DNA of 64,000 nt from Keithomyces neogunnii (lineage: Eukaryota > Ascomycota > Sordariomycetes > Hypocreales > Clavicipitaceae): contig JAIOWQ010000002.1 in NCBI GenBank assembly GCA_020975405.1, positions 1,240,001 through 1,304,000 of the forward strand. Direction: 5' to 3'. The translations under genes were made by a program, and so were the position numbers. This document shows, piece after piece, positions 8,926 through 21,493 of this stretch. A model generated the notes under the pieces. That model ran no database searches. It had not been told where the DNA came from and was given only the letters and a program-made list of their open reading frames with translations. Numbering within the stretch: position 1 is the stretch's first letter; every line of letters starts with the position of its first letter.

Positions 8926-11352
8926 CATGTTGGCGCCATTTGCCGACTTTTTTGCCAAACCCAAGTATATGCTTGAACAGTGGCCTAGACATAGGGTACA
9001 ATAACAAGAATTGCTTTACTTTTCCAAGAGATTCCATCAACAATTCCTACCTACTCGTGTTTTGATACTCTTGAGTGAGGCGTGACTGCAACGCCCGCAC
9101 CATGTTGAAGACTATGTAAGAATTGGGGTGGAATGAGACGATGAATCAAGCACTTGCTCAAGGGAACCCGTGGTAAACTCAATGCTAATGCTTCTGTGGC
9201 TTATACGGCAAACATGATTAAGATTCCAGCTGAGAGCGCCGTGATTGAGATAAACAGGTTCGTGGGAAAACGGAAAGGAACGAGTCTCATGACATTTCCG
9301 AATTGCCGGCAGGATACGCATCCACTGGCGATTTGACGCCGTCTTGCATGGCTGCCAGCCATTACAAGAGGTTCCAGTCTGGCGAATGATGCTCCAATCC
9401 CTCTACAGCTTTCGAAGTGACGCATCGTTTGGCTTCTCTGCCAAGCTGGTCAGGCCGGGCCGCGGCACTGCCTGGTCGAACCGCAAATGTGGGATGACGT
9501 GGGCCGAAGCATATAGAGTTAACGGCACTTATCGCAGCTCCATGACTCGCAATGCCATCCAATCTGGTCCATTCCACTGATCTGCAACGACACGAGGGTG
9601 TCCCGGTGTGTGGGAGGTTGCTCTGGCAAGCAATCGTGCTCGAGAACCGACAGGGGTCAACGGGGATGTCGACTCAAACTGCGGGTACGTGCCGTGCATG
9701 ACAATGCATCCCGTGTGGACTTTGTTCTTGACCGAAGCTATCTAGAGGCCAAGGTGACGAGTATTTAAGAGGCATGGGATGGTTGATTTCGTCGGTTGTC
9801 GGTCATGTGTGGAATTGGGCCAATTGGAGGCAATGGTAGCGTTTATAGAGTTTCCGCCTTGACCGTCAGCGAACCTTGTCATGGACCGTGGTGGTGTTGA
9901 CACACCATGGGGGGTATGGACTATGGAGTAGGGGACTTTAATAGCTCGCGTCGTAATTCTACAAATAGAGCCCGAGGACTCGGTCATTGGCGAATAAAAC
10001 CAGCATCACTGATGGACTGTCTGGGAAGAGAGCGGGGTGCGTCTTCTTTACCCTTTACAAAGATGCAAGTCCACGTAGCTTGATGCACAATTAACAATTA
10101 CACGTGATTGCATCGGTCCCGGACTCGGCGAGCGCCCGCCCTGCGGCTGCACGTGCCGGCATTGGCCCCGGCCCTGGCCTCCCGTGACATCCCTGCCACT
10201 GGGCAAGGAGCAGGAGGAATCGGAATCTTTGGGGTCCGACAATGGACTGTCGCGCCCAACGCCACGCCATGTAGGATGCAGTTGCGTTCACGCAGCGCGT
10301 CTATCTCGGCGCCGAGAGCCGTGTAATTACAGGTTTGTCCACCAGTTGTCGACTTGGAGTGACTCGAGCCAAACGTTGCTATACCCGGGCTAATACCGGC
10401 GTCGTCACGGATCAGTTTGGAAACTCCAGCTGCTGCCTCTTGCCGAGGGCGGGCATTTTAGAGTTTCCAGAAATCGTCCGGTCTACGCGATTGGATATCG
10501 GTGGCATTCAGACCACAGGCGTCCAGCGTGTGCAGCAATGGCGCAATGGGTTCGTTCCTTCAACCACCAGTCTTGGCTTGTTTCTTTGCTTCTACACTAC
10601 ACTCGCGACGAGTTGATGGCATGGCGAATGAAACTCGCTGACCTGCGGCCTGCCTCGCTTGGCGTCAATAGTTCACCACGATTCCTCCACCACCACAGAG
10701 CAGCAGCCATGGTGCGACGCTTTGAACACAACTATCCCACCGGGGGCCGTCTCACGAGCCATGGCATCTCCTCTCTGGCCCGACTGCCAGCGGCGGCCAG
10801 CGGCAGCCTTTACGAGTCGGCGGTTCCACTCGGATGAAACCCCGTTTCCTGTGCACAAGTCATCGCCCTCGCGCCGCACTGGTGCCAGAGCGCCGTCACG
10901 CGTTTGGAAACATGTTATCGGAACGAGATATGTTTCCTGCTGCTCGAAATCCTGCCCAGCCCCGGGCTGCCCGTGGCCTGCCCGTGGCCTGCCCCGGACC
11001 AGTGAGGCATTCGTGCCCATCACCACCTCCCGAGTCAGCGCCCACACAAGACTTGCCTGTACTTGCAACCTGCCAGTCCACAACGCCGTCTGTAGGTGGC
11101 ATCCACCGCTGATCCGGGCGGTTTGGCTCAGAATCAGAAATGTAACAGCATCAAACGCGCCGAGACTGGCTACCTGTCATGTTCTAGCCGTGGAATAGTA
11201 TTTTAAAGTAGCCCGACCCAGGACCAATGTAGAGGTCCAAGTTTCCAATTGTCCCAGAATCTCTCCGCATTGTCCAGTCATCATCCCCTATACATATCCA
11301 ACACCGCTGTTGTTGTTTTTTTCTCTTTCATTTTCGACTTGGAAAGCCACCA
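8926..11352. other. Gene-free stretch, 2.4 kb
   Basis: Open frames here overlap in all six frames and show no domain, no conserved start context and no splice-linked continuation. I see no gene, tRNA or repeat family. The final 80 bp carry a TATACATA element (about 11289-11296) and a T/CT-rich leader for the downstream transporter. Confidence 0.55.
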
Positions 11353-13310
11353 ATGGGTATCCGTGACAGCAGTCAGACGCTGGACGGCGGTCCAACCAAC
11401 TTTCCGCCGGGCACGGTCAAGTTGCTGAGCCGTAAGCCCCGAGCCCCCAGTATACACACAATGTTGGCACTCTCAAGCTAATGTGCCTTGCGCAGGTCAA
11501 AAGTCCGGCAAGAATGAAAAGGTGGCCCGAGTGCCCAAGCCTTCGAGCGATCCCAACGATCCCTTGGTCAGTCCATGGCGGGTCAGGCAGCTCCCTCTCT
11601 TCATGCCGGCACTGACATGCTTGATAGGGGTGGCCAATGTGGCGCAAGTCGCTCAACTTTGGCCTTCTTTCCGCCATGACCATGGCCATCTTCACTGGGT
11701 GAGTGACGTGCAATGGAAAGCTTCTCGTGCCTCTTGTACAGACACTCAATGTTTCTCAGGCTGGGTATACAGCCCCTGTTCTGGGGCCGCATGCGCAAGG
11801 AAATGGACATAACCACGGCCCAGCTCCTGACCTCCAAAGCCATCCTCCTCAGCGGGGAGGCGGTGACTTGCATCATCTTTATCCCCTTTGCCAAAAAGTA
11901 CGGCAGGCGTCTACTTTACATCGTCTCGACTGCCATCTTCACGGCCGCCGTGTGGTGGTCCGCCTACATGAAGACGGTACCGGAGCTCTACCTGAGCAAT
12001 CTCCTCAAGGGCCTGGCCGGTGCGATCAACGAGACGGCCGTTCAGATGAGTGTAGGTGCTCTTCTCTTCTCCCCAGCGTTCCCATTGTCTCTGCGTCTTG
12101 CTCACGCCCATTGCCACTCTCTCAAGATTCGCGACATGTTCTTCGTCCATCAGCGAGGCACGGCCAACGGCGTCTACTTCATGGCCCTCAAATTCGGCTT
12201 TTCCCTCAGTCCCATGGCTGCCGGGGCACAGGCGACAGCGTACGGATGGCGATCGTGCTACATGACGCTTGGTGTCGTCATGACCATTCTCACCCTGCTC
12301 TTCACCTTTTTGTATGAAGAGACAAAGTATCCCCGCCCCATCGACTACAACAGCAAGGGCAGCGTCGAAAGCCTTGAAAAGGTTGGCACCTGGGACTCAG
12401 AGGACGCCTCGCCAAAGCCCCCTCAAAAGCCCTTCCCGCACTACCTGAGGCTGCAGCTTCTGACCCCGACTGGCGAGTCGCTCTGGAAGACATTTTACCA
12501 GCCCGTATTCAGCATGGCCATACCTCAGGTTGTCTTTACATCCATCGTGTTCGGGTTCGGTCTCTGCGTAATCACCATTATGGGATCCATAAAGTCCATC
12601 ATTTTCGTCGAGCCGCCCTACGAGTTCAGCCCCCGCGAGCTCGGGTTGATGCATCTCGGGCCCTTCATCGGGTCCATCGTCGGCACCCTGTACGGAGGAT
12701 ACCTGGTTGACAAGGCCATCATCTGGCTCGCGAGGCGCAACCGAGACATCTTTGAGCCCGAGATGCGCCTGTACTTTATGCCCATCCCGGCACTTGCCAT
12801 GGCGGCGGGCATAATTGTCTTTGGCGCCACGGCTGAACGGGTAAGCCTCGCCTCGCCTCGTCCTTGGGCCGCAAGTCGTGGATTCTAAACGTCTCTGACC
12901 GTCTCATATAACAGGGCATGCATTGGATTTACCCCAGCATCGGGAGCGCGCTTAGTTCCTTTGGATTCGGCGCCATTGCCGACATTGTCTTCACCCTCAC
13001 CATCGACTCGTATCCCGATGTACGTATGAACCCGGCCAGCTCTCGAGACTGCGGCAGCTAATCATGGTGGGACCAGATTGTTCCTCAAGCGTTTGTGGTG
13101 ATTTCCTTCTTCAGGAATGCCATCAGCGTCATTGGCTCCTTTGCCGTCACCCCGTGGCGCGAGAGCATGAGCGTCACGGCAATGTTCATTCTTGCCGGGA
13201 GCCTGGGCCTCGGCGTTCACTGTCTGGCCATTCCCTTGGCAATCTGGGGCAAGCAGACACGAGCCGCAACAGCTCCGCGGTACTATCGCCTGGCACAGGA
13301 AACGTACTAA
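11353..13310 (+). CDS. MFS transporter, DHA1 family (HOL1/polyamine-drug type)
   Basis: Seven exons: 11353-11431, 11496-11566, 11628-11698, 11760-12051, 12127-12840, 12915-13019, 13077-13310; all six introns are GT-AG and keep frame, giving 521 aa. The N terminus has the DPNDPL-x-WPMWRK signature that precedes TM1 in fungal DHA1 carriers. Loop 2-3 contains FAKKYGRR, the MFS A-like motif, and the segment MFFVHQRG is typical of the subgroup. A hydrophilic central loop of about 75 residues separates the two six-helix halves, and the last exons add TM9-12. It should act as a proton antiporter in the plasma membrane; the substrate cannot be read from sequence. The intron at 12052-12126 is a multiple of three and open, so a retained form would not break the frame. 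Confidence 0.9.
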
Positions 13311-14479
13311 GTGGTCACGTCAAGATAAAAGGGGGGAGGGGGTCATTTGACGCCTGGAGGTGATGGCGCGCTCTTCCAACCGTCTCCATAGACACATATG
13401 TACAAGATGACATGCGTCAAACTTTGACCACGATTTCCCCGCAAATGTCGTTTGCTCGATGAATACGAGCACACGCCTTTTCTGTGCATGGCTCGTGTAT
13501 CTTTGTTTCAATCCTGGCAGCTACTAGTGGACGGCTAAGCTTGGCAGCAATGCTCTATCTGTCACATCCAAGCTGGTGAAATACCCCTGTGTGGTTCCTT
13601 GCCACGCCAGAGCAATATCCTACGCACCAATACAGCGTTGATTCAGGCCAGAGACTCACGGGCTTGACCTGCTTAATAGTCGCCCGCCACTACCACTTTG
13701 ATGCAAGGTTTCAGGCGGCCCGTCTAATTATTGTCGGCCGCTGCCACTTTTGAATTTCTGTCAACAAAAGCACTACAAGCTTACAGCTTCAATCAAGTCT
13801 CGAAATCTACGCTCTTCAATGAACCAGCTTTGTCATACCACCGCAGGCATTGCTTCTTGCCTAGGCTTGGCTGGGTGTGAGCTGTACAAAAGCCATGGTA
13901 AACGGCGCCCGCAAAGGCACAGGACGCGCGTGATTTGCGACGCTGCTGGATTCTGAGACGAGGTGGGAAAAGACGACATTGCACAGGTGGTGAGCGGCGA
14001 GCACGAGGCCTTGTGCCGATGCCGCGCATGGTGGCTTTCCTAGTTCAGCTGGCCTCAGTCTCTCAATCATTCACTCACATGCAGGCTCGAATCTCCCGTC
14101 ACCCAAGCGGCGCCCTGTGGAGGTGCTCGATATGAGCATCCTGACGCTCTGCTGGGCATATGCAATCTAGCGTATGTGCGCAAGAACTGTGGCACTGAGA
14201 ATCAAAAGAACTTGCTGCTCCGGGGGGTGGATGTTCTCTCGAGGTTCTGCTCGAATCGGCCAATATACAATTCAACTCGCTTCCTATGATTCAATGTACA
14301 ATGTGACATGGGTGCCATGGCTTCCTATCTGCCGGCGTCAAGTTGGGGCGATCCGGCCTCTTGTTCATCATGTCCTTTATATGCAACTCTGTTTCATATG
14401 CAAGCTGCCAATCTCTGCTTCGTCGCATTGGCATGCACAAGTGCGTCAAAAGATGATGCGGTGGCGTGTCCAGCCGCAC
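13311..14479. other. Convergent intergenic region, 1.2 kb
   Basis: Lies between the 3' ends of the MFS transporter and the GT69 gene. No coding or RNA feature is recognised. Confidence 0.55.
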
Positions 14480-15826
14480 CTACGGCTTCAAGGTCTCATT
14501 CCAAGACTGCCAATACTGGTTCTCCCAAACAGGCATGCACTTGACCGTGGCTGGGGGATCAAGCCGCCAATCTATCCCATCATCTGCAGGGTCTTGCTGT
14601 GACACAGTGTCGGATGTATAGCCCTTGGCTTCCTTGATCTTCTTTGCCTTTTCCACAGAGTACTCGAGGTTCACGGATGGCACGACGGCGATTTTGCGGT
14701 ATCCCCTGAACCAGAGGTCTTTGCAGAACAACTGAGGCTCGCCCTGTCGGCATTCGCCAGCGCTTTCGTTCGATGCCCTGAAACGCACCATCCTTTCTAT
14801 AACGGGCTGGGCTGCGAATGCCGTTGCGCCGTTCCAACATGAAAACACCTGAAAGGGACGCTGTGCGGAGAAACGAGCACGGGTCTCGTCGGCATTCCAG
14901 AAGAGATTCCATGCCGAGTTCCAATTCCCGTCGGGGGGGATCTCGAAGAAGGAATCGCCATGGATGGTTCGGGCAATCCATACGTCGTAAAAGGTAGGGT
15001 GTTGGCCGACATATGTCCAGTCCATGCCGCACGTCATGTCTGCACCGAGTGCCATTTTCTGATGGACAAGCTCGAGCACGTCCTCGGCACATGCGGACAC
15101 GTCATTGAGGAATATGACGGTGGTGTCACTTGCCGCCTTGTCCTGCAAGTCGAGGAGCGGCGCCAATGCCTTGTTGCGAAGCTGTGCCAGGCCCTCGACG
15201 CGGTCGTTCTTGGTGGGATCAATCTCGGACGACTCGAAATAGTATGCGGCTCCCATGCTCTCGAGGGCTGGCCTGAGAGCAGCAAGTACATCGGCGGTAC
15301 CGTCCGGGGAGTTTCCCTCGACTATGGACAGGACACATCTTGACGGCCCGAGAAAACGAATCGCCTCGATAATGCTGCCCATGAGCCGAGGTAATAGAGG
15401 CAGGTTTTGTCGCAGATTAAGGGCAAAGTAGTATTTGATGGCTGCATCGGAGGGACGAATGCTCTTGAGCTCACGATATCGCGTAGCGTTGATGGCAGGG
15501 CATTCGAGGTTTGGCAACGTTGAAGGTTTGGTCGTCAGAATTGCATCGAGGTATTGCGTGATGTTGGCGGCCGGTAGGACGGCTCCTGGGATGACGAAAA
15601 GGATCAGCACGGACCGGCACAGAGAGCGAGGTTCGAGAGCACAAGACCAACCGTCAAGAACAGGCTTCAAGTCTGGTATCTTTGGTGTTCCGAGGTGGCC
15701 GTCATGTCGGAGCAATGGCCTCACCAACCGATCCCTGCCCATGTACAGAGTTGTCGCAACGATGAACCCCGCGATCAAAGGAGCTGTCAGCGTCAACAAT
15801 CTCCTACGCATCTTGGGGATTGGCAA
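14480..15826 (-). CDS. GT69 family alpha-1,3-mannosyltransferase (Cap59/Cmt1-like)
   Basis: Intronless, 448 aa. A short basic N terminus and one membrane anchor (LLTLTAPLIAGFIVATTLYM, residues about 10-29) give type II Golgi topology. The lumenal part matches the Cryptococcal mannosyltransferase 1 family: a YYFALNLRQN strand, SIVEGNSPDGT, a conserved LAQLRNKAL helix, the acidic IFLNDV motif in the nucleotide-sugar/metal region, and MDWTY...FYDVWIARTIHGD followed by FSCWNGATAF. Members transfer mannose onto glycans of the wall or capsule. A second hydrophobic run (SVLILFVIPGAVLPAANI, about residues 68-85) is unusual but lies in an open frame with no obvious intron. It starts divergently from the mucin-like surface protein gene, sharing about 540 bp. 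Confidence 0.85.
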   Translation of the reverse strand: MPIPKMRRRLLTLTAPLIAGFIVATTLYMGRDRLVRPLLRHDGHLGTPKIPDLKPVLDGWSCALEPRSLCRSVLILFVIPGAVLPAANITQYLDAILTTKPSTLPNLECPAINATRYRELKSIRPSDAAIKYYFALNLRQNLPLLPRLMGSIIEAIRFLGPSRCVLSIVEGNSPDGTADVLAALRPALESMGAAYYFESSEIDPTKNDRVEGLAQLRNKALAPLLDLQDKAASDTTVIFLNDVSACAEDVLELVHQKMALGADMTCGMDWTYVGQHPTFYDVWIARTIHGDSFFEIPPDGNWNSAWNLFWNADETRARFSAQRPFQVFSCWNGATAFAAQPVIERMVRFRASNESAGECRQGEPQLFCKDLWFRGYRKIAVVPSVNLEYSVEKAKKIKEAKGYTSDTVSQQDPADDGIDWRLDPPATVKCMPVWENQYWQSWNETLKP

Positions 15827-16364
15827 TGATGCAGCATGATGATGCTCAAAAGCGCACCCGTTGCCACATTCTAGGCACGAAACAAGATGCGAAGACTAGC
15901 CTTTAAGGGGGCTTCCAGGCTGGTTTCTGCAGCCGCCGGCTGGTGGTGGTTGTTCCTTGGTTGCATTTACGCAATCTTTCCATTGGCCAAGCTGATCAGA
16001 ACTTGTGGGCCCAACCAGAGCGCTAAGCGCTGCGGCCGCAGGTTCCGGGCCGTTGTGGAGGCGCCACGGATCCAGTGGCGCCACCGTTGACGGTTGAATA
16101 GCCGCCGCGATCAAATTTAGAACCAACAGCTGAAGCTTCAGCTCTGGCCGTGGCTTGCTGATTGCTTTACTTAAGCTGTTATTTGTGTGCCTGCAAACAT
16201 GTTATATGGACGGGTGAGAAAAGGGGGATGTCCCGGGAATGGGAGGGCTGTACACCATCGTTCATCCCATCTTTCACGGCTCCCTTTTTATTTTGCTGAT
16301 CGGCCAGAACCTTTGTGTTACACGACGTCTGCATCGTACGCCAAGTGTATGAGACACAAAAGCC
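15827..16364. promoter_or_regulatory. Bidirectional promoter region, GT69 gene / mucin-like gene
   Basis: The two genes start on either side of this 538-bp gene-free stretch, so it must hold both promoters. No unambiguous TATA box or named operator is seen. Confidence 0.5.
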
Positions 16365-17442
16365 ATGGCATCGTATACGGCAAAAATACTTGCTCTTTTC
16401 ACCCTCTTCTCCCAAGTGGGCGTTGGAAGTGCGCGGAGCCATGGCTTTCCATTGCCCACTCCCGCTGCACAGTTGCTTCAAAGCAATGCAACGCGTCTGG
16501 ATAAACGGGCTGGTGTCCAGACAAAACTGTCTACCTGCGGGTATGAAAACGGCGACCCCAGCAAGTTCCGCACCGCCAATGCTGGATTTGACTGTCGAGT
16601 TGACACCATGAATGGCCTCTGGGGATTCTGCCCCGTCACGGTCATTGCCGCTACGGACTGCGGCTTGGCTGGAAGCTGTATCGACCAAGGATCATGCTCG
16701 AGTGGGTGCGGGAATACTGCCAATACCCAGCTGACTACATTCACCTGGTAAGTCCCGTCTTTCCGCGGGCACATATCTCCTTGGGCTGTGACAGTTGCTA
16801 ATAAATTTCCTTGGCAGCGGGCCAAAGCAATTCTGCTCCAACGCCCTCCTGACATTTGGGGTTGACCAAACATACACGTACATTGCTTGTGGTGGGAGTC
16901 CCAGGACGGATCACTATCTCATCTCTCCAACCGCGGAGCCTACTTCAACCACCAACACTCCAGAGACAAAACCGTCAGATGCACCAACCACACTTAGTAC
17001 ACCGTCATCCAAGTCAACAGGTGTATCGTCGACAGGTGTATCGTCTACAAGTGTATCTTCTGGCAACACATCGGCGCCAACGACACCGACACCAACGGCG
17101 CCATGGACAACCAAGCCAGCAACAGAGACTGACACGGCTCCTGCAAATGGCGCAAACAAGGGCGGCTCTTCTCCAAACAATACAGGTGCAATCATTGGTG
17201 GAGTCATTGGCGGCATTGCTCTGCTATGTTGCTTCGGCATTGTCGCCATCGTGCTTTTGAGAAGGAATCGATCACACCGTCGCCACACGCCGACCATGCT
17301 GGCGGAAGCAAGTACCCATCACGCTTGGGCTGACCCGGGTCCCAAGAATAAGCATCGATTCACGGGTGGCTGGGGGCCAAGAGAACTGCAAGGCTCACAA
17401 TTCGAACGAACCCCTGATCATCCCGTAGAGCTACCAAGCTAA
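16365..17442 (+). CDS. Mucin-like single-pass cell-surface protein (WSC/Mid2-type architecture)
   Basis: Two exons, 16365-16747 and 16818-17442 (GTAAGT...TTGGCAG, codon TG/C restored), 335 aa. Layout: signal peptide (about 1-24), a Cys-rich ectodomain of about 125 residues, a Ser/Thr/Pro-rich stretch with VSSTGVSST-type repeats likely to be O-mannosylated, a Gly-rich single transmembrane helix (AIIGGVIGGIALLCCFGIVA, about 238-257) followed by basic LLRRNRSHRR, and a short cytosolic tail. This is the architecture of fungal wall-stress sensors and related surface proteins, but I do not recognise a WSC domain. The role as a sensor is therefore inference from layout. Sharing a promoter region with a mannosyltransferase fits a cell-surface function. 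Confidence 0.78.
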
Positions 17443-17904
17443 TATTGCCACCCACACCGAGTTTTTAAAGTCGAGGGGCGTGGCGTTTATGATGGAACCC
17501 AACACAACAAAGTATGGACAAGACATCAGGGGTGGACGTAATGGGATGACACGATCAGAGACATTTTCACGGCGTGTAAAGCATATTTATTAGCGTAGCG
17601 TAGCGTAGCTCAGACAACTGATTGCGTAGAGACCACGGGTCACGATGTTGGTGTTTTTTTCAGCGCTGAGCGACATGCTTGCTTTTGGCAAAGGCGTTTG
17701 CAGCCGCAGGCTTGCATGGCAATCACGCGTCGACCATGTGCAAACGTGACAAAATCCAAACTTGTATAGATGGTTTCACGGTACGAGGCCACCACCAGGC
17801 TGAGCCATAATGTTTTCAACGCCGTCCTAAACAAGATGCCTTATATACATGACTTTCCAAACTCCATCTACATGTTGACACCAAAATCCTCCAGTTGGAG
17901 GCAA
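17443..17904. other. Convergent intergenic region with short GCGTA repeats
   Basis: Between the 3' ends of the mucin-like gene and BMS1. It has a small tandem TAGCG run (about 17593-17611) and nothing else recognisable. Confidence 0.5.
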
Positions 17905-20900
17905 TTACCTCCTCCTCTTGCCTCCACCGCCGCTCTCCTCGGCTTCCCTCTTCCGGCCATTCTTCCTCCAAAATTCCTTGGTCTCTCTCTTCTCCCTAGC
18001 CTCCTTCTTCTCTTCGCTGTCGGCGAGCTTCTTCTTAAACGCCGCGTGGTTCTCGGCCTTTTTCGCACGCCTCTTCGCAGCGGCCTCGTTCCTCAGAGTA
18101 AGAAGCTGCTGCATAATGGCACGTGCCTTCTTCTCCTCCGAGTGGTTCGGCAGGACAACGGCTCGTTTTTGCATGTACGTGTCTCGCTTCTGCTTCTTTG
18201 TGGTTGTGATTTGTGATTTGTACGGCAGCTCGGCGGCCAGGGCGCGAGGTACCTTGAGGGAGTTGAAGTGGCGGGTTTCACGTTCAATCTTGCGGTACTG
18301 GCTGTTCTTGAGCTGCGGAGTGGCCACACCTTCGTCGCGACGGACCTCTCCGGTTAGACGCATGGGTTGCCAGCCAACCAGATTGGTGGCGGGGTTGTAG
18401 AAGCGGTGCGGTTTGATAGGGTACCATGCTCGGAGAAAGACAATGTCGCTGAGAAGAATCTTGTCTTCAAACGTGGCTCGGAAATGGCCTTCTGGCTTGG
18501 ACAAGGCCCGCTTGATTTGGCCGCGCACTCCTGACACGGTCTTGATCGAAGCACCCTCAAACTTGGCGATTTCAAGAGACGAGTTGAACATGTCCTTGAT
18601 AAAGGCAGTGTTTTTGAAGATCTTGTAGGGGGCTCCGGTGAGCTTGAGCTTTTTGACGATTTCGGTGGATTCGTCCACGCTGAGGACGGTTCCCGTGGCT
18701 GCGATGCGGAAGCCTACATTGGAGGGCGAGAAGGAGTTGAAGCACACAAAGCCAGTGTTGGGGGCAATGAGGGGCGCGTAGACAGAGGCGAAGCAGTGCA
18801 TGTGCTCGGGCGTGTACTTGAGCATGCGATTTCTGGTTCTTGAGTCCGTGGTGCTGTAGATGGGCATCGTCTGGAAACGTCTCCAGCCGAGGGAGAAGAT
18901 GAGCGGGTCGTTGGTCTTGAGAATCTTCTTGTGCCAGCGGTGTCGCTTGATTCGGACTTGCACAAAGCCCCATCTGTCTTCGGTCGCGGTGAGGCCGCCA
19001 ACCACGATGGGCAGGCGAGAGTTGAACTTGGCGACAAATTCGGCGGGCACATTTTCAAGCACGATTTTGGCGTATTTCCCGGCCCGGTAGCCCTCAACAG
19101 CCGCGCGCTGTCGCTCATCCAGGGTCTCAAACTCTTCCTTGTTGATGTCGAGCTGTTTCTGAATCATGGCCTTTTGAGAATCATACCACTCATCTTCGCC
19201 GTATTCCTGGATATCGCCGCCTTCCCGACGAGCATTGGCCTTGTCGTTGAGGAAGCCTTCTCTGTCTTCTTCTTCAAAGCGTTGCTTCAGCTCTTCTTTG
19301 CGCTTAGCATTCTTCTCGCGCTCGGCAGCAATGTCCAGCTCTTCTGCTTCCTTCTCCTTTTCGGCAGGATCGGCTTCCAAGTCTTCAAACACACCGTCAC
19401 CCTCGTCGTCGTCGTCATCAAAGCCATCAAAACCGTCATCGTCGTCGCCACCGCCGCCGTCCTCATCGTCATCATCTCCGAAGCCGGACGTGGTAAATCT
19501 CCTGCGCAGCTCCTCAATGTTGTCCCGCTCTGCCCATTTGGCCGCCAGGTCCTCATAGTCGTAGTCGGGTATTGAGCGGTCTTCAGTCGAGTCCTCCTTC
19601 TCCTGTGATGTCTTCTTGAAGAAATCCTCGTCGTCTGAATCCTCAATGTTCTCCTCTTCGGGGTCATCGTCTTCGCCTCTCCATCTCCGCAGAGCCTCCT
19701 GCGGGGTCATGGAATCATCATAGATGTATCTTGCCAAGTCACCAGTATGATATGTCCGTCTCTTGCCATGCATCTTACGAGCTCGGCCTGCCAGGTCATC
19801 TTTCCATCGCATGGCGGCGGTTTCTTCATCAGAGTCGAAGTCTTCATCCTCGTCATCCATGTCCTGGTCGTCTCCAGAAATTGAGCCGAGGTCCGAGTCA
19901 CTATCAGCGAAGGCGACGTCGTCCTCTCCAATGGATTTGTCGGCATCTTTGCGGAACATTTTGCCCATCTTGCCCTCACTGAACTCAACCTCGGCATCGG
20001 AATCCTCGTCGCCACTGCCACTGACGAAACCCTCGTCCTCGTCTTCGTCATCGTCATTCAGCCCATCATCCTCGGCATCTGAATCAGTTCGTTCCGCAAT
20101 TCTGGCATGGCGCTGGGTTTTCCGGCCAGTGTCGTCTTGCCCGGCGACGTCGTTCAATTTCTCGCCGCCAGAAAACAGCTGAACGCCGTCTTCCATTTGG
20201 CCCAGTAATCGTCGCTCTGCTTGAAGTCCGACGATCATCTCCTCGCCTTCACCAAGCTCGGCGTTTTCTGCATCCTTGTTGAAGCTGAACCCCTTTTCCC
20301 TCGTGATCCAGATGGCATCGCCGTCAATCTTGAGGCCGCTTCGGTCTGACATGGGTGCATGCAGCTTCTTTTCTCTCTCGTCTAATCGCCGCCGCCCAGT
20401 TTTCCCCGTGATTTTGGCCAACGCTTGCTCCATGGAAGGCGTTGGGCAAGGATCTGGCAAGACCTCCATATTGGCCACGGTGAAATCGCCAAGCCCGGCA
20501 ACATGCACGCGCTGTCCTTGTGACGCAAAGTTTGTTCCTCGCAAATAGCCAGACAAAACGATCGATCGGTCGCACTTGGGGTCCTCTTCAATCTTGGTCG
20601 GGTGCGTAATGTCGCGGAAGCTATCGATGATGGAGTACGGGTGGTTGTTACGCCAGATGAGCGGTCGAGGATTCTTCATGACGGACAAGAAACGGGAGAG
20701 GTTGTGGATTTCGCGATCTGGGTATCGGCCATTCATGACACCGGACAAGTAAAAGAGGTGAGCACCCTGATACAGCTCAGTCCAGAGTCTGCGTTTTAAC
20801 CTCTTCTTGGCGTCCTTGAGGGCTTGTGGCTTGCGGAAAAGATCCAAATGTGTGAGAATACCGAAAACGTTCCCGGGCATACCCGTGGCAGCAAGGACAT

Positions 20901-21493
20901 TGAGGAACTCCATAGTCTCCATCTCAAAGCCAAAGTTGCCGTCAATCATGAGCAGAACAATGTCCGCAACCTTGGCGATGTCGACCATGGCCTCCAACTC
21001 ATTGGGGCATTCGACAAAGGTCAACCTTTGTTTCTTCGAGGTAACGACGGTAATCGGCCCTTGGGGGTCTGAGATGGTCTCCTTCGCATAACGACGAACC
21101 ATTGACTTGAGGAGCGTAGTCTTGCCGACGCCAGGAGGGCCGACGATGGCCACGAGGCGGGGAGGGGCCTCATCGGGAAGTCGGTCGACGAGCGGCACGT
21201 GAAGACGTCTTTCTTTGATCTGAGAAAATACAGGTCAGAATATCAGACTCTCGTAGTGGAATCTGAAGGGCAAAAAACATACATCCTGAGACCTCGCCGC
21301 GGTTCTCTGCAGTTTTCCCGGATTGGAGAAGGCGAAAGCCTTGGGATTGTGGTCTGCGCCATGGTAAGCATTGGGTCAATCATTACTCGTAAAGATATTC
21401 AAAAGAAACAGACAGGGGGGGTGAATTCTAACCTCCCGTGTGCTTCTTCTTCTCCTTGGACTTGCGATGCGGCTTATGCAGTTGTTGCTCCAT
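17905..21493 (-). CDS. BMS1: Ribosome biogenesis GTPase Bms1
   Basis: Three exons (complement of 17905-21219, 21283-21353, 21433-21493), 1148 aa, the usual length of Bms1. Bms1 is the GTPase of the small-subunit processome that binds U3 snoRNP and Rcl1 in the nucleolus during early 18S rRNA processing. The N terminus (HNPKAFAFSNPGKLQRTAARSQD) comes from exons 1-2; the P-loop GPPGVGKT lies near residues 71-78, and the G-domain continues through VLLMIDGNFGFEMET and ILTHLDLF. A long acidic centre (about residues 370-680, many D/E runs) is followed by the conserved GLTATEDRWGFVQVRIKRHR block and the C-terminal Bms1/Tsr1 domain, then a Lys/Arg-rich tail. Both introns are near the 5' end, and all junctions keep frame. 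Confidence 0.96.

Noticed and set aside
7957..8964. 335-aa open frame on the minus strand over the CHAP gene
   Set aside because: It is the complement of a biased coding sequence. The plus-strand frame has a signal peptide, promoter and catalytic motifs; the minus frame has none.
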